Positions 5,801 to 7,834 of a stretch of 7,834 nt of DNA are shown here, one piece after another. The position numbers and the translations under genes are program-made. The DNA is from Spirochaetaceae bacterium (lineage in GTDB: Bacteria > Spirochaetota > Spirochaetia > Treponematales > Breznakiellaceae). Within the stretch, counting starts at the first letter, position 1. Each line of letters opens with the position of its first letter. Location of the stretch: positions 1 through 7,834 of the forward strand of contig JAITXS010000087.1 of assembly GCA_031284645.1 (NCBI GenBank). Direction: 5' to 3'. The notes under the pieces are model-generated. The model saw only the letters and a program-made list of their open reading frames with translations, made no database searches and was not told the origin of the DNA.

Positions 5801-7409
5801 AATTGTGCTTTATATTAAAATCCGCTTCTGCGTTAATTCTTGATACACTCACTTCCTCGTATGATTCAACATTGTTAAAACGCAGGGCGGATAGAGAAAT
5901 GAGCCAGTTTTCTTTGTTGCGTATCATTTCAATATCAAAAGCACTTAAATTGGTATCGCCGATTTTAAGCTCATCGGCAAATATACTGATTCTGTGTGCC
6001 TGGCTTGAGCATAAAAAATCTCCGCTTACAGGACTTGATGTTCCGTTTTCACCGTTTTCACCAAAGTAAAAATTCTCAAACCCCAGTATCCCGTTTGGGG
6101 ACAAGGAACTAAAAATAAAGCTGCCGGTATAGGAAACCATCCCGCGGGAAAGGATGAGTTTTAATGTTTTAAAATGGATACTCTTTTCATTCCCGCTTGC
6201 ATCAAGTGTAAAAGTTCCCGTTCCTAACGGAGCGGACTCCGGCAAACTTCCGGTAAAATCAGTACGGTAGTTTATCCGTTGGTCTTTTGCTATTGACAAA
6301 AAACCGCTGCCCTTAAAGCGTGCGGCAAGCCAGGCATTGTAAGGCGCCATGCGGCCTTTAAGCGTAATAGTATCAGAGAGCGAAAAATTATCGGCGATTA
6401 ATGTTGTATAAAAAAATGAATTGGAAAAACGGGCAATAAAAGAAATATCATAGGGGAGTTTATCATCAATTTTCTGTACAGACATAAACTCCTCTGTCCA
6501 TACCGTGAGCAGTCGGGTTCGCTTTACCACAAATAATTCCGTGGATATTTCAGGAAGAAGAATATTAAACTCGCCCCGTATGACCTCAAAATCAAAGAGT
6601 CCTTCAGCTTTTCCGGGAATTGAGACATAAAACGGCTCATTCATAAGTCCGCTTAGGCTTAGTTCCGCTTTCCAATCAGCCCGAAGGACTAAACTCTTTC
6701 CCCTGATGTATGAATTAAGCGAAAAAGAGTTAAAGGCGATTTTGTGATCCGCGATATTCAGGCGGATTGAGCCTTTGTTAATACGAATATTAAAATTTTC
6801 AGGTAATGTATAAACGAAATCACGAAAAACCTCGTGTATCATCGGAAAAACCAACACAGGATCAGGCTTCTTTTCCGTTGTAGTGCCGGATTCTTTTTCG
6901 TCGACCTTTTTTTTAAACAGCTTCTGAAACTCATCCTGTGATTTTATGTTGATACTCGGTTTGTCAATAATTACGGACGATACGGAAGAGAGCAGCGACA
7001 AATAACGGATGTCCTGAGCACCCCCCCCCTCATGGCTCTGAGGGTCTGAGTCTGATTCACCGGAGATATGCCATATTTCGCGTAAAAGATCCCACAAAGA
7101 ATATTTAATACGGAGTCGTTCTATGGTTAGAATCGCGTTTTCTTTGCCGCGGAGCTCATCGCCGTTGTTATACACCGAAAGTCCCCGTAAATCAATTGTT
7201 CCAAAAACAGAAGGGCCCATACCGGCGTAGTAAATTTTTTTATCAAGTATTTTTTCGGCCTGTTCGATGTAAGCATCACGTGTTTCGGTGATACGCTCAA
7301 AGAGCTCCTGCTGCAGAGGATAAAAAAGCAGTACCGAAAATGCGGCAAGCAGCCCAAAAACGAGAATTTCTATTATAATATCAAGCGCTTTTTTGCTCAA
7401 TTTGATCAT
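2874..7409 (-). CDS. tamB: TamB-family outer-membrane biogenesis / lipid-transport protein
   Basis: A very large inner-membrane-anchored periplasmic protein of the TamB/AsmA-like group, which spans the periplasm as a greasy beta-groove and is implicated in outer-membrane protein assembly and phospholipid delivery. The 1511 residues show one N-terminal membrane anchor (about 8-33, ALDIIIEILVFGLLAAFSVL), a Ser/Asp/Gly linker (about 115-133), a long beta-rich middle with no other membrane segment, and the TamB C-terminal domain (DUF490, about 1160-1511). Diagnostic parts are LRGGELFYFQRSFYITDGRL, SDPPLSQVEILSILG and LSVGKYITSNLFVQSW. Start: the ATG at 7407-7409 is preferred, with GGAGAAG ten bases upstream; an in-frame TTG at 7428-7430 would add seven residues and remove that site. 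E. coli TamB is 1259 residues, so this one is long. Spirochaetes lack TamA and TamB is reported to work with BamA; bamA is not in the window. A G9 tract at residues 127-130 could switch the gene off. Confidence 0.93.
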   Translation of the reverse strand: MIKLSKKALDIIIEILVFGLLAAFSVLLFYPLQQELFERITETRDAYIEQAEKILDKKIYYAGMGPSVFGTIDLRGLSVYNNGDELRGKENAILTIERLRIKYSLWDLLREIWHISGESDSDPQSHEGGGAQDIRYLSLLSSVSSVIIDKPSINIKSQDEFQKLFKKKVDEKESGTTTEKKPDPVLVFPMIHEVFRDFVYTLPENFNIRINKGSIRLNIADHKIAFNSFSLNSYIRGKSLVLRADWKAELSLSGLMNEPFYVSIPGKAEGLFDFEVIRGEFNILLPEISTELFVVKRTRLLTVWTEEFMSVQKIDDKLPYDISFIARFSNSFFYTTLIADNFSLSDTITLKGRMAPYNAWLAARFKGSGFLSIAKDQRINYRTDFTGSLPESAPLGTGTFTLDASGNEKSIHFKTLKLILSRGMVSYTGSFIFSSLSPNGILGFENFYFGENGENGTSSPVSGDFLCSSQAHRISIFADELKIGDTNLSAFDIEMIRNKENWLISLSALRFNNVESYEEVSVSRINAEADFNIKHNSLSLSGNLDSFALNDLINIGGIPFEFPQRNGFLQNFTGDIFVTMDISLFTDFKSMTYKIPHFVAAYHGASDIIVLASISGSDKLFELSECHISYDGEIDLKAKADYSNLNKITFDAESIINQVPYQIKGSFLDKRILNITGMYNLALNAVFNRNGTIGGSLLVDSMVLPTLSKSAFLSLNANFYYISNENWNLAVDYLDIHNLLYSTSSSLIQISGNINQDRIYFPRLFFDDGKDPLQGEGFFSFKESDPTENESDKPRLRLLLGNKDGTENFSVQGAKRDDVFDLAVQAVNFKIYRFFRYSSNMTVNGVMAFTIEHDGAFNALFDLESLKGRVAGNELFLSGKGALNHEKIELIHTRISYANFIAEFPSVSIDRSQNILQAKVKLSALAGNPDLYADLDMNVDFAKTESWFDFERAFKEFSGRLSFKNAYFLYPDSPNQFDFNFSRLGNMIKLSGGPEDMLDAQIDTNGSFYASFSAPSPLIGDVFGVINKNTVNINTSDLYIDLDKLWNFFPDDLLVQCTGGFVLADIRIAGNIADPNIFGIAKGYGVKMKIPQYLSEEIGPAPVTLHLEGNEMYFDPILAPAGQGEGYITGSFYIERWLPRDFEISIAARPNKPIPYAVDISGVSAAGLVSGNISFGMSNNNLFVQGELTGSDSIITMDMLSPEQRQAMIDEEALLDIFIQTDLTIHADRKVEFLWPNASYPILRASANAGDSLRITGDTLTQKFSLVGDVNLRGGELFYFQRSFYITDGRLVFNENEIKFDPRISAFAETRDQANEGPVRIFVVIENQAINSLQPIIQSDPPLSQVEILSILGNTITGTPSEDNNQILRPFLASTTDILAQFQIVRRFERNIRDFLHVDMFSARTQALQNALFQAAFSKPEQRDPTVWNYFDNTTLSVGKYITSNLFVQSWISALYDKNRVEYGGLSFEMYFGVELSSPLLNIRADINPMNPNTLWIADTSITLSRTWRLP
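7021..7029 (-). repeat. Nine-G homopolymer tract inside the tamB reading frame
   Basis: The coding strand reads GAG GGG GGG GGT (Glu127, Gly128-130), giving nine consecutive G. As sequenced, the frame is open. With ten G the frame meets a TGA at 6964-6966; with eight it meets a TAA at 6971-6973, both within about 20 codons. G tracts of this length are known slippage sites used for phase variation in Treponema pallidum. An A8 run in the same gene (6907-6914) is a second possible slippage point. Confidence 0.85.
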
Positions 7410-7419
7410 GCTATGGGGG

Positions 7420-7426
7420 CTTCTCC
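7420..7426 (-). promoter_or_regulatory. Ribosome binding site that decides the tamB start
   Basis: GGAGAAG on the minus strand lies ten bases before the ATG at 7407-7409. The spacing is a little long, but it is the only purine-rich site near either candidate start. It sits inside the coding sequence if the TTG at 7428-7430 were used, which argues for the ATG. Confidence 0.6.
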
Positions 7427-7455
7427 GCAAAATTCCCGTGTCATTTTCTTTAGAT

Positions 7456-7480
7456 GGGGGGAAAGCTGTCTTAAACCCCC
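7456..7480 (-). other. Hairpin in the tamB leader
   Basis: On the minus strand GGGGG (7476-7480) can pair with CCCCC in 7456-7461, and inside it AAG pairs with CTT around an ACAG loop. The structure lies about 47-71 bases before the tamB ATG and coincides with the end of a short open frame (stop 7471-7473). No T-run follows, so it is not an ordinary terminator. A role in leader stability or attenuation is possible but not shown. Confidence 0.35.
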
Positions 7481-7560
7481 GCGTTTACTACTACAGCTCT
7501 TGAAAAAGCCGCGTCCGTGTTGTAAGCAAATTCACCCTTATCCCGTATCATTATAGGCAT
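7471..7560 (-). other. Short open frame (29 codons) upstream of tamB, leader peptide or gene remnant
   Basis: ATG at 7558-7560 opens a frame encoding MPIMIRDKGEFAY and ending in VVVNAGV, stop TAA. The frame stays open upstream to a TAG at 7609-7611, with a GTG at 7576-7578 as another start. The composition is natural for a protein, yet there is no convincing Shine-Dalgarno and I recognise no family. It may be a decayed gene end, a repeat-derived frame, or a leader peptide ending at the hairpin. The candidate promoter at 7550-7580 overlaps its start, so both cannot be right as drawn. Confidence 0.25.
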
Positions 7561-7580
7561 ACCGGCACGGTGAGACACAA
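7550..7580 (-). promoter_or_regulatory. Candidate tamB promoter
   Basis: A perfect TATAAT is present on the minus strand at 7550-7555. The best upstream hexamer is TTGTGT at 7575-7580 with a 19-base spacer, which is long; at 17 bases the hexamer is the poor GTGTCT. Transcription would start near 7543 and give a leader of about 135 bases containing the hairpin at 7456-7480. tamB could instead be transcribed from beyond the right edge. Confidence 0.35.
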
Positions 7581-7653
7581 TGCACCCCTGAATTACAGAG
7601 AACGAAACCTATTCTATCATACCCTCTTCCTTGTTCTGTTGACAGTGCCCACG

Positions 7654-7732
7654 TAGGGTAATGAGGTAGAGGGTATAGGGGTAAAATAGGGTTTAGGGTT
7701 TAGGGTTTAGGGTTTAGGGTAGAGGGTTTTGG
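7654..7732 (+). repeat. Telomere-like TTTAGGG / TATAGGG array
   Basis: TAGGGTT repeats exactly four times from 7687 to 7714, followed by TAGGGTA and a GAGGGTT variant. Upstream (7654-7686) are looser members with GGGTAATGAGG and GAGGGTATAGGGG. The 7-base unit is the same as the plant telomere repeat. Four GGG runs with TTTA loops give a textbook G-quadruplex pattern on the plus strand. It belongs to the same G-rich family as 98-129 and 2801-2838. No gene overlaps it. Confidence 0.85.
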
Positions 7733-7755
7733 TTTTACCAGAAATCCTGCCCCAT
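7733..7755 (+). repeat. Second copy of the 23-base core shared with the left flank
   Basis: TTTTACCAGAAATCCTG plus CCCCAT matches positions 197-219 at 20 of 23 bases, and all three differences are T/C transitions. The core centres on CAGAA-A-TTCTG, a palindrome that is perfect at 203-213 and has one mismatch here (7739-7749). In both places it directly follows a G-rich GGGTATA/GGGTTTA tract, so the tract and core appear to travel as one unit. A third, weaker copy is at 131-153. Confidence 0.65.
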
Positions 7756-7780
7756 ACCCTTCTCTCCCCTTTCCGTCCTT

Positions 7781-7813
7781 CGTGCCCTTTGAGCTTAGTA
7801 TTAAGCGGGCACG
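7781..7813. other. Bulged hairpin near the right edge
   Basis: CGTGCCC (7781-7787) pairs with GGGCACG (7807-7813), and directly inside it GCTTA (7793-7797) pairs with TAAGC (7802-7806) around GTAT, leaving a five-base bulge (7788-7792). That is 12 base pairs in 33 bases. No T-run follows on either strand. A minus-strand frame ending with TAA at 7801-7803 would leave AAEFRSPVPA as a possible gene tail entering from the right, but ten codons are too few to call. From 7756 to 7834 I see no other feature. Confidence 0.4.
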
Positions 7814-7834
7814 GGCGAGCGGAACTCAGCGGCA

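Noticed and set aside
5638..6069. 143-codon plus-strand frame inside tamB
   Set aside because: It is opposite the beta-groove coding region, has no ribosome binding site, and its peptide resembles no known family; it is a shadow frame.
7407..7430. TTG at 7428-7430 as the tamB start
   Set aside because: It would absorb the only Shine-Dalgarno-like site into the coding sequence and add MRRSPHS ahead of a normal membrane anchor. The ATG is the better choice.
7639..7667. Plus-strand promoter with a perfect TTGACA at 7639-7644
   Set aside because: No acceptable -10 hexamer lies 16-18 bases downstream, and no plus-strand gene follows before the window ends.
7805..7834. 5' end of a tRNA (ACTCAGCGGCA resembles a D-arm)
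   Set aside because: The base corresponding to U8 is not T, and the sequence is cut by the window edge, so neither acceptor pairing nor an anticodon can be checked.

Overview
The window reads as a piece of spirochaete chromosome, most likely from a Treponema-like organism. The clues are a TamB-family protein with a spirochaete-style C-terminus, a small lipoprotein with a relaxed lipobox, a stand-alone PTS enzyme I with no sugar-permease genes beside it, and a homopolymeric G tract inside a cell-envelope gene. The genus is an inference; no rRNA or other marker gene is present.

Layout, left to right. Positions 3-92 hold the last 29 codons of an unidentified plus-strand gene. Positions 93-393 are intergenic and full of repeats: a GGGTATA-rich block, a 66-bp motif whose GCTTCG core recurs three times in exact register, and an inverted copy of the G-rich block. 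Next come a small palindromic direct repeat and a sigma70-type promoter lying almost on top of the ptsI start codon. ptsI (394-2160, +) is an intact enzyme I of the phosphoenolpyruvate phosphotransferase system. The convergent gap 2161-2376 contains a GC-rich REP-like palindromic element. A 134-residue TPR lipoprotein (2377-2781, -) follows, then tamB (2874-7409, -; 1511 residues), which fills 58% of the window. The two minus-strand genes are 92 nt apart and probably co-transcribed, tamB first. Positions 7410-7834 hold no convincing gene: there is a leader region with a hairpin and a promoter candidate, then a run of plant-telomere-like TTTAGGG units and a second copy of the core motif from the left flank.

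How the parts work together. tamB and the lipoprotein point to outer-membrane construction or phospholipid transport across the periplasm. In spirochaetes TamB is thought to partner BamA because TamA is absent; no bamA is visible here. ptsI is a separate transcription unit whose partner HPr must be encoded elsewhere.

No wholly new multi-gene system is evident. The strongest unusual signals are a nine-G tract near the 5' end of tamB, where gain or loss of one base stops translation within about 20 codons (a possible on/off switch), and a family of G-rich, telomere-like, quadruplex-capable repeats found in three of the four intergenic gaps.
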